DNA of 64,000 bases from Pontibacter coccineus (GTDB taxonomy: Bacteria; Bacteroidota; Bacteroidia; Cytophagales; Hymenobacteraceae). Made by a program: the position numbers and the translations under genes. Of this stretch, positions 1 to 8,092 are shown piece by piece. The stretch lies in contig NZ_JAUOTN010000002.1 of the NCBI RefSeq assembly GCF_030546575.1, positions 124,001-188,000 on the forward strand, given 5' to 3'. The stretch's first letter is position 1; every line of letters starts with the position of its first letter. The notes below the pieces were generated by a model. It saw nothing but the letters and a program-made list of their open reading frames with translations, did no database searches and had not been told where the DNA came from.

Positions 1-639
1 TACGAGCTTTACGAACTGCCCGAAATTACCGGATTCCCTGACCTGCTGGCGCACGAGCCTGAGTTGGTGGGGCTGAACGTGACGGTGCCTTACAAAGAAG
101 CCGTGATCCCATACCTGCACGAGTTAGACGTAAGTGCCGCCCGTATAGGCGCTGTGAATACCGTTAGAATAGCGGATGGCAGAACTAAAGGCTACAACAC
201 CGACTATATTGGTTTCAGGGATACGCTGCAGCAGTTTTATCCGGCGGGTGAGGATGCCAAAGCGCTTGTGCTCGGAACGGGCGGCGCGGCCAAAGCCGTC
301 TGGGCCGCCCTCGACGAACTGGCTATACCTTATACCTCCATCTCCCGAAACCCCGCTCAAAATCAGCTGCATTACGAGGCCGTAACACCGGAAGTACTGC
401 AGGCTTATACCCTGATTATCAATACGACACCGCTAGGGATGGCTCCTGACACAGGAAGTGCTCCGGCTATACCTTACGATGCCCTCACACCGGGACATTA
501 TCTCTACGACTTAGTCTACAACCCCGAGGAAACCCTGTTCCTGCAAAAAGGCCGCCTGGCCGGGGCACATACCCTCAACGGCCTGCCGATGCTCCATGGA
601 CAGGCCGAAGCTGCCTGGAAAATCTGGACAAACGAATAG
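1..639 (+). CDS. aroE: Shikimate 5-dehydrogenase, 5'-truncated by window edge
   Basis: This enzyme reduces 3-dehydroshikimate to shikimate with NADPH in aromatic amino acid biosynthesis. Frame 1 is open from the first base, so the N-terminus lies outside the window; 212 residues are visible. The substrate domain shows NVTVPYK with the catalytic Lys, then GAVNTV and GYNTDYIGF with the substrate-binding Asp. The nucleotide-binding loop is LGTGGAAKAV, followed by NTTPLGM and the C-terminal DLVYNP and LNGLPMLHGQA motifs. All key residues of the visible part are present. A gap of about 100 nt separates it from the DUF1232 gene. Confidence 0.94.
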   Translation, partial: YELYELPEITGFPDLLAHEPELVGLNVTVPYKEAVIPYLHELDVSAARIGAVNTVRIADGRTKGYNTDYIGFRDTLQQFYPAGEDAKALVLGTGGAAKAVWAALDELAIPYTSISRNPAQNQLHYEAVTPEVLQAYTLIINTTPLGMAPDTGSAPAIPYDALTPGHYLYDLVYNPEETLFLQKGRLAGAHTLNGLPMLHGQAEAAWKIWTNE

Positions 640-736
640 CCTGAATAAAATATTGCGTATATTTTATGTTATCATGAAACTTTCTGGTAGTGCTGCTGCG
701 TAAGGAGAAATAAACCACCCTCTTACCCTTACACCC

Positions 737-1138
737 ATGATGCAGCTGACCCACCTTCGCCAAAAAGCCCATGAGATGAATGCGGAGATTTACGCCCTAT
801 ACCTGTCTGCCCGTCACCCGGAGGTAAGATGGTATGTGCCGCTTCTGCTGGCTGTGGTCATCGGTTACGCTATTTCCCCCATCGATCTGATTCCTGACCT
901 GGTGCCGGTCTTCGGTTTCCTAGATGATGTGGTATTGGTGGTACTGGGAATACATACTGCTTATCAACTGGTATCTAAAAATATTTTGGGGCAAGCCCGG
1001 CTGCACGCCTACGAGGTGCTGAGCCATGATGGCGAGGGGGCCTCCGGCGCTTACCAGATCATCGGCTATACCTGGATTTTGATCGCTGCCCTTTTCTCGA
1101 TCATGTTCTACAAACTTTTGTTCCTAACAGTCCTCTAG
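737..1138 (+). CDS. DUF1232 (YkvA-like) small membrane protein
   Basis: The 133-residue protein carries the DUF1232 signature SPIDLIPD at about residues 48-54, followed by a hydrophobic FGFLDD segment. It has hydrophobic stretches at about 33-48, 59-80 and 107-130, so an inner-membrane location is likely. The biochemical role of the family is unknown. The gene starts with two consecutive ATG codons; either could be used. It lies downstream of aroE on the same strand and is followed by a hairpin terminator. Confidence 0.8.
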   Translation: MMQLTHLRQKAHEMNAEIYALYLSARHPEVRWYVPLLLAVVIGYAISPIDLIPDLVPVFGFLDDVVLVVLGIHTAYQLVSKNILGQARLHAYEVLSHDGEGASGAYQIIGYTWILIAALFSIMFYKLLFLTVL

Positions 1139-1165
1139 AACCTCTCACCTTAAATAAACCCGGCG

Positions 1166-1195
1166 AAGGCCTTTCCATTTTGGAGAGGCCTTTGC
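1166..1195 (+). terminator. Hairpin terminator after DUF1232 gene
   Basis: A 12-bp stem with one G-T pair (AAGGCCTTTCCA / TGGAGAGGCCTT) around a TTT loop, followed by a mixed T-containing tract. It lies 28 nt after the stop codon. Confidence 0.6.
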
Positions 1196-1310
1196 TGTTT
1201 ATGCACAACTTTATCTTGTGGGAATATTTAATATTAATATATTTACTGTGCAATTGTTCTTGGTGCGCTTTTATGCCATCCACCAGAGGTGAAGAAATAT
1301 TTTTTTGTGC

Positions 1311-1341
1311 TTGCAACCATTGCCTCGCTATGGGAATCATA
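1311..1341 (+). promoter_or_regulatory. Putative ECF sigma promoter (autoregulatory)
   Basis: TTGCAACC at 1311-1318 and TCATA at 1337-1341 are separated by 18 nt. The same two boxes with the same spacer occur at 3655-3685, and GGAATCATARGAGT is shared around the downstream box. An AAC core in the -35 element is common in ECF promoters. Transcription would begin about 20 nt before the TTG start of the sigma gene, consistent with autoregulation. That the neighbouring sigma factor reads this promoter is inference. Confidence 0.6.
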
Positions 1342-1366
1342 GGAGTGGAGCTAAAAGGAAAGGCGT

Positions 1367-1945
1367 TTGAAGCTTTTTACAAAACCTAAGTCAGACGAGG
1401 AGAAACTCATAGAGGGGTGCATTGCCGGCAAGCGGGACATGCAGCGACTGCTCTATGACCTTTATTCGCGCAAGATGATGGCGGTTTGTATGCGCTACGC
1501 CCCCACCAGCTTCGAGGCAGAGGATATGATGCAGGAAGGGTTTGTGAAAGTGTTTGCCAACATTCAGAAATTCAAGCGGGATTGTCCGCTCGAGTTTTGG
1601 GTGCGCCGCATCATGATCAACACAGCCCTGAAGCAGCTGCGGCAGAAGTCGCTCATGACCGTTTCACATGAAACGGAGGAAGTGGGCAACATCGCGTCGG
1701 AGGGCGTCAACCTGACGGGCTACTCCATGGATGAGCTGCTCGGCATGATCCAAAGCCTGGCCCCACGCTACCGCATGGTGTTCAACCTGTACGCCATCGA
1801 GGGTTACAATCACAAAGAGATAGGGGAGATGCTCGGCATTTCCGAAGGTACATCAAAGTCACAGTATTCACGCGCCCGGGCCATCCTGCAAGGTATGCTC
1901 GAGCGCCAGGAGAAAATATATCAAGAGCATGTCATCAGCCAATAA
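1367..1945 (+). CDS. ECF-type RNA polymerase sigma factor
   Basis: A 192-residue sigma-70 family protein. Region 2 includes FEAEDMMQEGFVKVF at about residues 49-63 and a tryptophan-containing FWVRRI segment. Region 4 is a helix-turn-helix around GYNHKEIGEMLGISEGTSKS at about residues 145-165. The start is TTG at 1367, chosen because a purine-rich AAAGGAAAGG lies just upstream, the reading frame begins with a typical MKLF-like N-terminus, and the next in-frame ATG would remove part of region 2. Its 3' end overlaps the next gene by 17 nt, suggesting translational coupling to a regulator or effector that acts with it. No N-terminal extra domain is present. Confidence 0.9.
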   Translation: MKLFTKPKSDEEKLIEGCIAGKRDMQRLLYDLYSRKMMAVCMRYAPTSFEAEDMMQEGFVKVFANIQKFKRDCPLEFWVRRIMINTALKQLRQKSLMTVSHETEEVGNIASEGVNLTGYSMDELLGMIQSLAPRYRMVFNLYAIEGYNHKEIGEMLGISEGTSKSQYSRARAILQGMLERQEKIYQEHVISQ

Positions 1946-3632
1946 CCATAAGCGAAACTCACTGGAAGACGAATTCCAGCGCCGCCTGTTCGATGCTGAG
2001 GCCAGGCCTGCCCCGGACCTATGGGCCCGCATCGACCACGACCTGACCGTACAGGAAAACAAGGATTACAAGAAGCGGGCAGTGTTTTACCGGCAACTTG
2101 CCGCCGCCTGCTTTGTGCTGTTTGCCGTAACCGGCGCCCTGCTGGCCTACTACTACAGCGGCAGCCTGAACCAGCCCGGAACTCAGCCAGGTATAGCCGC
2201 CGTGCCGGCAACCAAACCCGCTACTACTCCGACTACCGTGGAGGAGGCCATGCAAGTCTACGCCACCCAGCAAGAGGAAGCTGCAGCCAAGGCCTATACC
2301 TATACTGAACAAACAGCCACTACCAAGCAAGCGGCAAAAGCTGTAGGTATACATCAAGGCGAGCAGCCTGTACCTGCTGAAGTGACCATACCTAACGACG
2401 GCCCACAGGCAGGCGATTACTTCAACGTGGCGCCGGGCTACAGTCCATACCTGGGCTACACGCCAATGCCGGGCCGTAGCAGAGGCTATGTGTCGGGCGG
2501 CTTCCCGGGCAATGCTGCTGGCGCTACGCAAGGCAATCTTTTTGCTCCCGGCAATCGCTATACCCAGATCATCACCTGGGAGAGCATAACCATCACTTTC
2601 GGCAACAACGCGCCAGCTACAGGACAGCAAATCCCATTAGAAGGCCAGTCGCTGGCAGCCAGGCCTAAGTCGTTTGTTGAGATGAATGAGGCACACCAGG
2701 CTAGCAGCCAGCAGGCAGCGGAAGTAGCGCAGAGTAAACTTGCTGCCCAACAACCGAAAAGCGTGGAAGCGGCAACCAGTGCAAACAGCCGCTGGAGCCT
2801 GAATCTGGCATACGTGCCATCTGTGTTCGAGCAGAACATCGGTTTGCCAGACCCACTTTCCATGCCACCACAGAACAGTGCAGATAGGTTCAGCCTGGCG
2901 GCGGCAGGGCCAAGCGTCAATGCCTCGAAAGAGTCTTTCCAGAATATATCGGCCGCCCGTGATGAGTATAAAGAAAGCACACAGCCGGCCTACTCCTATG
3001 CAGTAGAGGCGAAAGCCGGGTTTAAATTAAAGAAGAAGTTGAAGCTGCTGACAGGTATAGGCTACAGCGAGAGCAAGTCACGCTCCAGGTCTAACTTTAT
3101 CGTGCGCCAGTTCTGGACGAAACCGCGCTCCAACGAGCGCTACGAACTCAGCCCGACCACCTACTTCACGTCGGCACTAAATGATGGCTTCTCGTCTGAC
3201 TCGGTGAGTGTGGCCCGCACGGGCGACTCGTTTGATACCGAATACAAGTACCGCCACCTGACCATGCCCGTAGGCTTGCAGTACGAGCACGACATCAACA
3301 AAGACTGGTTTGTGTATGCCGCCGCGGGTGTGGCTGCCAACTTCCTGCTGGAATCCAGCGTTTCGGCGTCTAACCAGGAGGTGCAGTCAGTAAATTACAC
3401 CGCCGATGACTACGACTCGCCTTTCCGCAACGTGCAGTTCTCCGGCAATGGCTCTGTGGGCGTTGGCAAACGCATTTCGCCTAACCTGACCCTGGCACTT
3501 GGCCCGGAGGTGCGCCATTACTTCAATACCCTGGTGGCAGACCCCGACAAAGCCGCCGCACCACAGGGAAAACCCTACGCCATCGGCATGAACATGAGCC
3601 TGAACTACCAGCTGGGCAACTCCCGAAAATAA
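1929..3632 (+). CDS. Putative anti-sigma-like membrane protein with C-terminal beta-barrel domain
   Basis: The 567-residue protein has a charged N-terminal segment of about 55 residues (cytoplasmic by inference), a single transmembrane helix at about 56-76, a long Gln/Thr/Ala/Pro-rich linker to about residue 300, and a C-terminal domain with alternating hydrophobic strands and Gly/Tyr/Phe turns resembling outer-membrane barrel families of Bacteroidota. It overlaps the sigma gene, so the N-terminus probably acts as an anti-sigma segment. No zinc-binding HxxxCxxC is present in it. A single chain linking an inner-membrane helix to a barrel-like domain is unusual: the C-terminal part may be a periplasmic sensor or may reach the outer membrane. 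The function is inferred mainly from context and topology. Confidence 0.72.
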   Translation: MSSANNHKRNSLEDEFQRRLFDAEARPAPDLWARIDHDLTVQENKDYKKRAVFYRQLAAACFVLFAVTGALLAYYYSGSLNQPGTQPGIAAVPATKPATTPTTVEEAMQVYATQQEEAAAKAYTYTEQTATTKQAAKAVGIHQGEQPVPAEVTIPNDGPQAGDYFNVAPGYSPYLGYTPMPGRSRGYVSGGFPGNAAGATQGNLFAPGNRYTQIITWESITITFGNNAPATGQQIPLEGQSLAARPKSFVEMNEAHQASSQQAAEVAQSKLAAQQPKSVEAATSANSRWSLNLAYVPSVFEQNIGLPDPLSMPPQNSADRFSLAAAGPSVNASKESFQNISAARDEYKESTQPAYSYAVEAKAGFKLKKKLKLLTGIGYSESKSRSRSNFIVRQFWTKPRSNERYELSPTTYFTSALNDGFSSDSVSVARTGDSFDTEYKYRHLTMPVGLQYEHDINKDWFVYAAAGVAANFLLESSVSASNQEVQSVNYTADDYDSPFRNVQFSGNGSVGVGKRISPNLTLALGPEVRHYFNTLVADPDKAAAPQGKPYAIGMNMSLNYQLGNSRK

Positions 3633-3654
3633 TTTTGCGATTTTTTTAAAGGCC

Positions 3655-3685
3655 TTGCAACCCTTCTGCGCCAATTGGAATCATA
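3655..3685 (+). promoter_or_regulatory. Second putative ECF promoter
   Basis: TTGCAACC at 3655-3662 and TCATA at 3681-3685 with an 18-nt spacer, matching the element before the sigma gene. It begins 23 nt after the barrel gene stop and would drive the downstream small ORF and lipoprotein genes. Confidence 0.58.
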
Positions 3686-3728
3686 AGAGTATAGAGTGAG
3701 TGATTGGTTGATTTTAGATAAAAGCGCT

Positions 3729-3896
3729 ATGCAAATGATGCTGTTCATGAGATCCGTTCTGCAGACCCTGGTTGCCCTGGTGGCTGCCGGCCGTGAAAAT
3801 ATATCAGGGTGGTATGTATTGCTGGCGCTTTTACTCTTCTCTGTGCTGCTCTCGGGCTGCGCGGTACAAGACAATTCCCTTTTAGGCGCTTTCTAA
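3729..3896 (+). CDS. Possible small lipoprotein/membrane ORF
   Basis: A 55-residue reading frame beginning with ATG at 3729, 44 nt after the TCATA box of the ECF-like promoter. It has two hydrophobic segments (about residues 4-20 and 29-42), the second ending in a lipobox-like LLSGC, leaving only 12 residues after the Cys. A GTG at 3696 would extend it by 11 residues. No family is recognised. It could equally be untranslated leader of the next gene, so confidence is low. Confidence 0.25.
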   Translation: MQMMLFMRSVLQTLVALVAAGRENISGWYVLLALLLFSVLLSGCAVQDNSLLGAF

Positions 3897-3913
3897 ACGT
3901 CGCCTTCTGTACT

Positions 3914-4372
3914 ATGAAAAAGATGTTGTGGTGTGCGGCTATGGCTATTGTGCTGTCGGGTATGGCGACAGGCTGCGCAAAATCAGATGAAGACATGCAA
4001 CCGGTAGTAAATGAGAAAGGGCTGCGCGAGTCCGTTCAGGGCAAGTGGCGCATCGAGCGCGTGAACAACAAACTGTGCCGCAGTGGCAACTGCACCTCGG
4101 TGATGTACACCGGCACTGCAAGCGACTACTTCGAGTTTAAGGCAGACAGCGCCTTCCTGCAACGTGCAAGCCAGCAGAACGCCAAGAGTGTGTACCGCGA
4201 CAGTTTTAAAGCCGACTACTCGCAGCCAAACGCGTTTGTGCTGAGCAATTTCGGATGGTCAGCTCGGTTCCATGTCCTGCACCACGACCAACGCATGCTG
4301 GTGCTGGAGGGAACCTATTACGGATCTGACCCAAGCGCCATCTTTACAGATACTTATTATTTATACAGATAA
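3914..4372 (+). CDS. Lipoprotein of unknown function, lipocalin-like size
   Basis: A 152-residue lipoprotein: signal peptide MKKMLWCAAM onward with lipobox ending at Cys21 and acidic residues shortly after (KSDED), suggesting possible surface export. The mature part begins with a conserved-looking VQGKWRIERV segment and has strand-rich sequence ending FTDTYYLYR, the style of small lipocalin-like lipoproteins of Bacteroidota. ATG 3914 is chosen because it gives the signal peptide; earlier in-frame starts would add a non-signal extension. It lies in the transcription unit of the second ECF-like promoter. Confidence 0.75.
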   Translation: MKKMLWCAAMAIVLSGMATGCAKSDEDMQPVVNEKGLRESVQGKWRIERVNNKLCRSGNCTSVMYTGTASDYFEFKADSAFLQRASQQNAKSVYRDSFKADYSQPNAFVLSNFGWSARFHVLHHDQRMLVLEGTYYGSDPSAIFTDTYYLYR

Positions 4373-4495
4373 AAGGGCTCCTGACGCAACGCAAAGGTGC
4401 CGGCGGATGAAGAAGACTACACCTCAAACAGCCTGGCCACCAATGCCCGTGTTGGGTAGCCCTCCTCACCAGAGCCATTAGTACAACATAAAACT

Positions 4496-4864
4496 ATGAA
4501 AAGTGTCCTGTCCCTTGTTGTGCTATACCTGCTGCTGGCGCTGCTGCTCGTGAGTTGCGCTGAACAGGAAGAGGCGGTTCCGGCCTGTCTGCAGGTAGAG
4601 GTGGTGGGGCCTGATTGCGCAGCCGGCTGGTACGTGCTTCAGATCATGGATGCCGATGGCACAGGCGAGCAGCGCAGCAATCAGTACATCGGGCAATTGC
4701 ATAGCGGATTTGTTACCACCGACAACCTACCTGAGGACCTAAGGCACTCCGGTACGATAGCTTCCCTGTCGCTGGAGCGCAACTCCGAGTACGGGCCACT
4801 TTGTACCGCCATCTACATGAAATTTCCGCCGGTGCGGGTAAAGCAGGTTTGCTCAGATGAATAG
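4496..4864 (+). CDS. Small lipoprotein of unknown function
   Basis: A 122-residue protein with a strongly hydrophobic signal and lipobox LLVSC (Cys21) followed by the acidic AEQEE. The mature part contains four further cysteines (in ACLQ, DCAA, LCTA and VCSD), which could form disulfides in the periplasm or on the surface. No family is recognised. It follows the 152-residue lipoprotein by 123 nt on the same strand and precedes a strong terminator, so both are probably in one unit with the ECF-type promoter. Confidence 0.75.
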   Translation: MKSVLSLVVLYLLLALLLVSCAEQEEAVPACLQVEVVGPDCAAGWYVLQIMDADGTGEQRSNQYIGQLHSGFVTTDNLPEDLRHSGTIASLSLERNSEYGPLCTAIYMKFPPVRVKQVCSDE

Positions 4865-4924
4865 AACAGTTTTTACAGAGTGCCTAATTTATTTTAATTG
4901 TTAGGAATAGTTAAACATGCAAAA

Positions 4925-4950
4925 GCCTGCTCATTAGAGCAGGTTTTTTG
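4925..4950 (+). terminator. Intrinsic terminator
   Basis: A 7-bp stem CCTGCTC / GAGCAGG with a 4-nt loop, followed by six T. It ends the lipoprotein unit before uvrB. Confidence 0.82.
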
Positions 4951-5055
4951 TTTCCGGGGGAATTCATGTCATGACTACTATTATGTTGACAAAAGCTAAA
5001 CTAACAGCCCCTTTTTCATGTTATAGTATATCTTTACAAGTTGTAAAACCAACGA

Positions 5056-7083
5056 ATGGATTTTAAGCTAACATCAGAATTTCAACCAACCGGCGACCAG
5101 CCAAAAGCAATAGCCCAACTGACCGATGGCGTGAACAAAGGCGAGCCTGTACAGGTGTTGCTGGGTGCCACAGGTACGGGTAAGACCTTTACAATGGCCA
5201 ATGTGATCAAGAACACTGGCAAACCCACGCTGGTGCTCTGTCACAACAAGACCCTGGCCGCGCAGCTGTACGGTGAGTTCAAACAGTTTTTCCCTGACAA
5301 TGCGGTCGAGTACTTCATTTCGTACTACGACTACTACCAGCCGGAAGCCTATATCGCCTCTTCGGATGTGTTCATCGAGAAGGACCTGCAAATCAATGAG
5401 GAGATTGAGAAGCTTCGTTTGCACACTACTTCGGCTTTGCTTTCGGGGCGCCGCGATGTGATCGTGGTGGCGTCGGTGTCGTGTATTTACGGTATCGGTA
5501 ACCCGGAGGAGTTCGGCAAGAATGTAATCTACCTGGCGCCAGGCCAGAAATATAGCCGCAACAACCTGCTCTATACCTTTGTGCAGATCCTCTACAGCCG
5601 TACCGAGGCCGAGTTCACACGTGGAACATTCCGCGTGAAGGGTGATACCGTGGACATCTTCCCGGCTTATGCTGACTTTGCTTACCGACTCTACTTCTTT
5701 GGCGACGAGTTGGAGCAGATCCACCGCATCGACCCGGTGTCGGGCAAGAAGATAGCCGACGAAAAAGCGGTGACGCTATACCCGGCCAACCTCTTCGTGA
5801 CGGGCAAGGACACGCTGCAACAGGCCATCCACGAGATACAGTACGACATGGTGGCGCAGCACGACTACTTCCTGAAAGAGGATAGACCGGTGGAGGCCAA
5901 GCGCATCAAGGAGCGGACCGAGTTTGACCTGGAGATGATTCGGGAACTGGGCTACTGCTCCGGTATAGAAAACTACTCCCGCTACTTCGACCGACGTGCC
6001 CCGGGTGCCCGTCCCTTCTGTCTGCTTGATTACTTCCCGGATGATTTCCTGATGGTAATCGACGAGAGCCACGTGACCGTGCCGCAGGTGCGCGCCATGT
6101 GGGGTGGTGACCGTTCCCGCAAGGTGGCGCTCGTGGAGTATGGCTTCCGTTTGCCGGCCGCCATGGACAACCGCCCGCTTACTTTCAATGAGTTTGAGAG
6201 CATGATGCACCAGGTGGTGTTTGTAAGCGCCACGCCAGGCGATTACGAGATTCAGAAATCCGAAGGCGTGATCGTCGAGCAGATCATCCGTCCGACCGGT
6301 CTGCTGGATCCGGAGATCGAAATCAGGCCGAGCGCCAACCAGGTCGATGACTTGCTGGATGAGGTGGATGAGCGCATCAAACGTAATGAGCGCGTGCTGG
6401 TAACAACCCTGACCAAGCGAATGTCCGAGGAGCTGACCAAGTACATGGACCGCCTCAATATCAAAGTAAAATACCTGCACTCCGAAGTGAAGACGCTGGA
6501 CCGCGTGGAAATCCTGCGCGAGCTTCGTCTGGGTGAGATCGACGTGCTGGTGGGTGTAAACCTCCTGCGCGAGGGCCTTGACTTGCCGGAAGTAAGCCTG
6601 GTGGCCATCCTAGACGCTGACAAGGAAGGCTTCCTGCGCGACCAGCGCTCCCTGATCCAGACGATGGGCCGTGCCGCTCGTAACGAGCGCGGCCGTGTGA
6701 TCATGTATGCCGACCGGATAACCGGATCCATGCAGCGGGCCATCGACGAAACCACTCGTCGCCGTGCGACGCAGATGGCGTATAACGAAGAGCATGGCAT
6801 CACACCGCGCACGATTCTCAAAACGAAGGATGAGATCTTTGAGCAGACATCCGTAGCTGATTCAAAGAAAAAAGAAGTGAAGATGTACGCTGGTCCGGAG
6901 GAAGTATCGCTTGCGGCAGAACCGGTGATCCAAATGATGAAGCGCGACGAGCTCGAGAAGCTGATCAAGAAAACCGAGAAGCAGATGGAAGCCGCTGCCA
7001 AAGACCTCGACTTCCTGCAAGCCGCCAAGTACCGCGACGAACTAACTGAACTGCGGCAGTTGCTTAAGACGAAGCGAGACTGA
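5056..7083 (+). CDS. uvrB: UvrABC excinuclease subunit B
   Basis: The damage-verifying helicase-like subunit of nucleotide excision repair, working with UvrA and UvrC. It has 675 residues, the usual length. Walker A is GATGTGKT at residues 37-44, the damage-probing beta-hairpin is YDYYQPEAY at 91-99, and VIDESH is the Walker B-like motif near 336. Helicase motifs include [10 protein letters not shown] and QTMGRAARN. The C-terminal UVR domain, which contacts UvrC, is at about 632-667. It starts at ATG 5056 with no clear Shine-Dalgarno. It stands alone between two terminators. Confidence 0.98.
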   Translation: MDFKLTSEFQPTGDQPKAIAQLTDGVNKGEPVQVLLGATGTGKTFTMANVIKNTGKPTLVLCHNKTLAAQLYGEFKQFFPDNAVEYFISYYDYYQPEAYIASSDVFIEKDLQINEEIEKLRLHTTSALLSGRRDVIVVASVSCIYGIGNPEEFGKNVIYLAPGQKYSRNNLLYTFVQILYSRTEAEFTRGTFRVKGDTVDIFPAYADFAYRLYFFGDELEQIHRIDPVSGKKIADEKAVTLYPANLFVTGKDTLQQAIHEIQYDMVAQHDYFLKEDRPVEAKRIKERTEFDLEMIRELGYCSGIENYSRYFDRRAPGARPFCLLDYFPDDFLMVIDESHVTVPQVRAMWGGDRSRKVALVEYGFRLPAAMDNRPLTFNEFESMMHQVVFVSATPGDYEIQKSEGVIVEQIIRPTGLLDPEIEIRPSANQVDDLLDEVDERIKRNERVLVTTLTKRMSEELTKYMDRLNIKVKYLHSEVKTLDRVEILRELRLGEIDVLVGVNLLREGLDLPEVSLVAILDADKEGFLRDQRSLIQTMGRAARNERGRVIMYADRITGSMQRAIDETTRRRATQMAYNEEHGITPRTILKTKDEIFEQTSVADSKKKEVKMYAGPEEVSLAAEPVIQMMKRDELEKLIKKTEKQMEAAAKDLDFLQAAKYRDELTELRQLLKTKRD

Positions 7084-7086
7084 TAA

Positions 7087-7120
7087 GTTAGAAAGTTAGA
7101 GATTTAGAAAGTTAAAAAGT
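7087..7120. repeat. A+T-rich low-complexity repeat
   Basis: Imperfect tandem copies of a GTTAGAAA-type unit immediately after the uvrB stop. No coding potential is seen. Confidence 0.4.
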
Positions 7121-7130
7121 AAAGTATAGA

Positions 7131-7163
7131 AGCACTCACAGCGCTACGCTGTGGGTGCTTTCT
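7131..7163 (+). terminator. uvrB: uvrB terminator
   Basis: A 13-bp stem (AGCACTCACAGCG / CGCTGTGGGTGCT, one G-T pair) with a 3-nt loop and a short T-rich tail, 47 nt after the uvrB stop. Confidence 0.68.
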
Positions 7164-7284
7164 GCTTTAAGGCCTGTACTCCAAGACCTCACGGGACCTG
7201 CGGAAATCACGAGTGTCTGTGCCCAAAGCAATTGCTATACCTGATCTGTGTCTCAGCAAGTACAGTAACAGCTGGCTACTCAGT

Positions 7285-7324
7285 AATAAGGTATAAGGAA
7301 TAAGGTATAAGGTATAAGGTATAG
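7285..7324. repeat. Tandem GTATAAG repeat
   Basis: About five near-identical 7-nt units (GTATAAG, with one GAATAAG) in head-to-tail order, ending in GTATAG. The unit contains the GGTATA motif that is over-represented through the first 40 kb. Confidence 0.7.
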
Positions 7325-7337
7325 CTTTTTGCCTTGT

Positions 7338-7380
7338 TCGCGTCCCGCGAGTCTGAGTCATTTAGTGGCGTCCCGCCACT
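7338..7380. repeat. Two hairpins with shared TCC loop
   Basis: TCGCG/CGCGA at 7338-7350 and AGTGGCG/CGCCACT at 7364-7380. Both have the loop TCC although their stems differ. They begin the hairpin cluster that runs to about 7816. Confidence 0.7.
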
Positions 7381-7402
7381 TGTGCACGATTTACATCCCC
7401 CG

Positions 7403-7418
7403 CCCCCTTCAATGGGGG
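7403..7418. repeat. C5/G5 hairpin
   Basis: CCCCC, six-base loop TTCAAT, GGGGG. In my recollection similar C-run/G-run hairpins recur in intergenic DNA of many Bacteroidota; this was not checked. Confidence 0.55.
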
Positions 7419-7550
7419 ACTTTCATGTACGACTTGGTTAGGTGTGCTGGTTGGGGACTTGCATAGGTATACCATGGCGATATTGAGACAGGTAAATGGG
7501 TGCAGGCTCGCCGGTGCGCGATTCGGATATGTATACCGGTTCATGATTCG

Positions 7551-7568
7551 GACAGGTCGCGACCTGTC
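7551..7568. repeat. 18-bp perfect palindrome
   Basis: GACAGGTCG followed directly by its reverse complement. It could form a cruciform or be a dyad binding site. It is preceded by two direct copies of GATTCGGA (7520 and 7546 areas). Confidence 0.75.
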
Positions 7569-7610
7569 ACTACAAACGAATATTTCTGTAAGGCTCTGCC
7601 ACACGGCTCT

Positions 7611-7660
7611 TCGGGATTTATCAATCCCGAAGCAAACGGTCGGGGATTTCCTAATCCCCG
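7611..7660. repeat. Pair of 20-nt hairpins
   Basis: TCGGGATT/AATCCCGA with loop TATC at 7611-7630, and CGGGGATT/AATCCCCG with loop TCCT at 7641-7660. Both stems are perfect 8-bp stems. They are separated by only 10 nt. Confidence 0.75.
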
Positions 7661-7689
7661 TGTATAGGTTTTGCAGGTATATCGCGCCC

Positions 7690-7740
7690 TTTCGGACATC
7701 CGTGTCCGAAAGTAGTTCTGCTGGGGACATCCTTGTCCCC
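7690..7740. repeat. Pair of hairpins with TCCN loops
   Basis: TTTCGGACA/TGTCCGAAA with loop TCCG at 7690-7711, and GGGGACA/TGTCCCC with loop TCCT at 7723-7740. Stems are perfect. Confidence 0.75.
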
Positions 7741-7766
7741 TATACCTAAGAACAAGAGCAGCATAC

Positions 7767-7816
7767 GGGGATGTGGACATCCCCAACAGATGGCTTTCGG
7801 ACACGGATGTCCAAAA
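7767..7816. repeat. Pair of hairpins in opposite orientation
   Basis: GGGGATG/CATCCCC with loop TGGA at 7767-7784, and TTTCGGACA/TGTCCAAAA with loop CGGA at 7795-7816 (one mismatch). On the other strand these loops read TCCA and TCCG, so they fit the same loop family inverted. Confidence 0.7.
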
Positions 7817-7819
7817 GAG

Positions 7820-8092
7820 CATTTAGAAGAAATTGGAGAAGCGGCCAGAGTCCGCCGGATAGCTCACACCCGCGGGACGCGAGCGAGGGCATTACTGAGA
7901 ATTGAGAGCAAAGAAGTCCTGCCCTCAAAGCGATAACTCTACAAATGAACCTGATCTTCCGAAAAGACCCGGAACAGGTATAAGGTATAGCCCTAGCCGA
8001 GCCGCTTTTTTTCTTGCACAGCTTTTTGTACTTTAACACCTCTGTCGCCACTATACCTTAGCCCCGACTATTTCCATCTACCTTATTGCACC
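7820..8092. other. Intergenic DNA without recognisable gene
   Basis: Apart from CCGCGGGACGCG near 7869 (inverse of the TCC-loop hairpin at 7338) and two GGTATA motifs near 7977, I see no gene, terminator or promoter box here. The promoter of the peptidase gene should lie in this stretch, but no clear box was found. Confidence 0.5.

Noticed and set aside
4373..4495. Coding-like remnant between the two lipoprotein genes
   Set aside because: In frame after the first lipoprotein stop a short peptide-like stretch (KVPADEEDYTSNS) occurs, but there is no start codon context or family match; probably intergenic.
5074..7028. Long antisense ORFs within uvrB
   Set aside because: They mirror the strongly conserved uvrB coding sequence; codon structure explains them.
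7338..7816. CRISPR array
   Set aside because: Repeats are hairpins with differing stems and irregular spacing; there are no identical direct repeats with uniform spacers, and no cas genes.
7362..7822. Several overlapping ORFs of 90-120 codons in both directions
   Set aside because: They are made by the hairpin repeats, overlap each other, and show no protein-like features.
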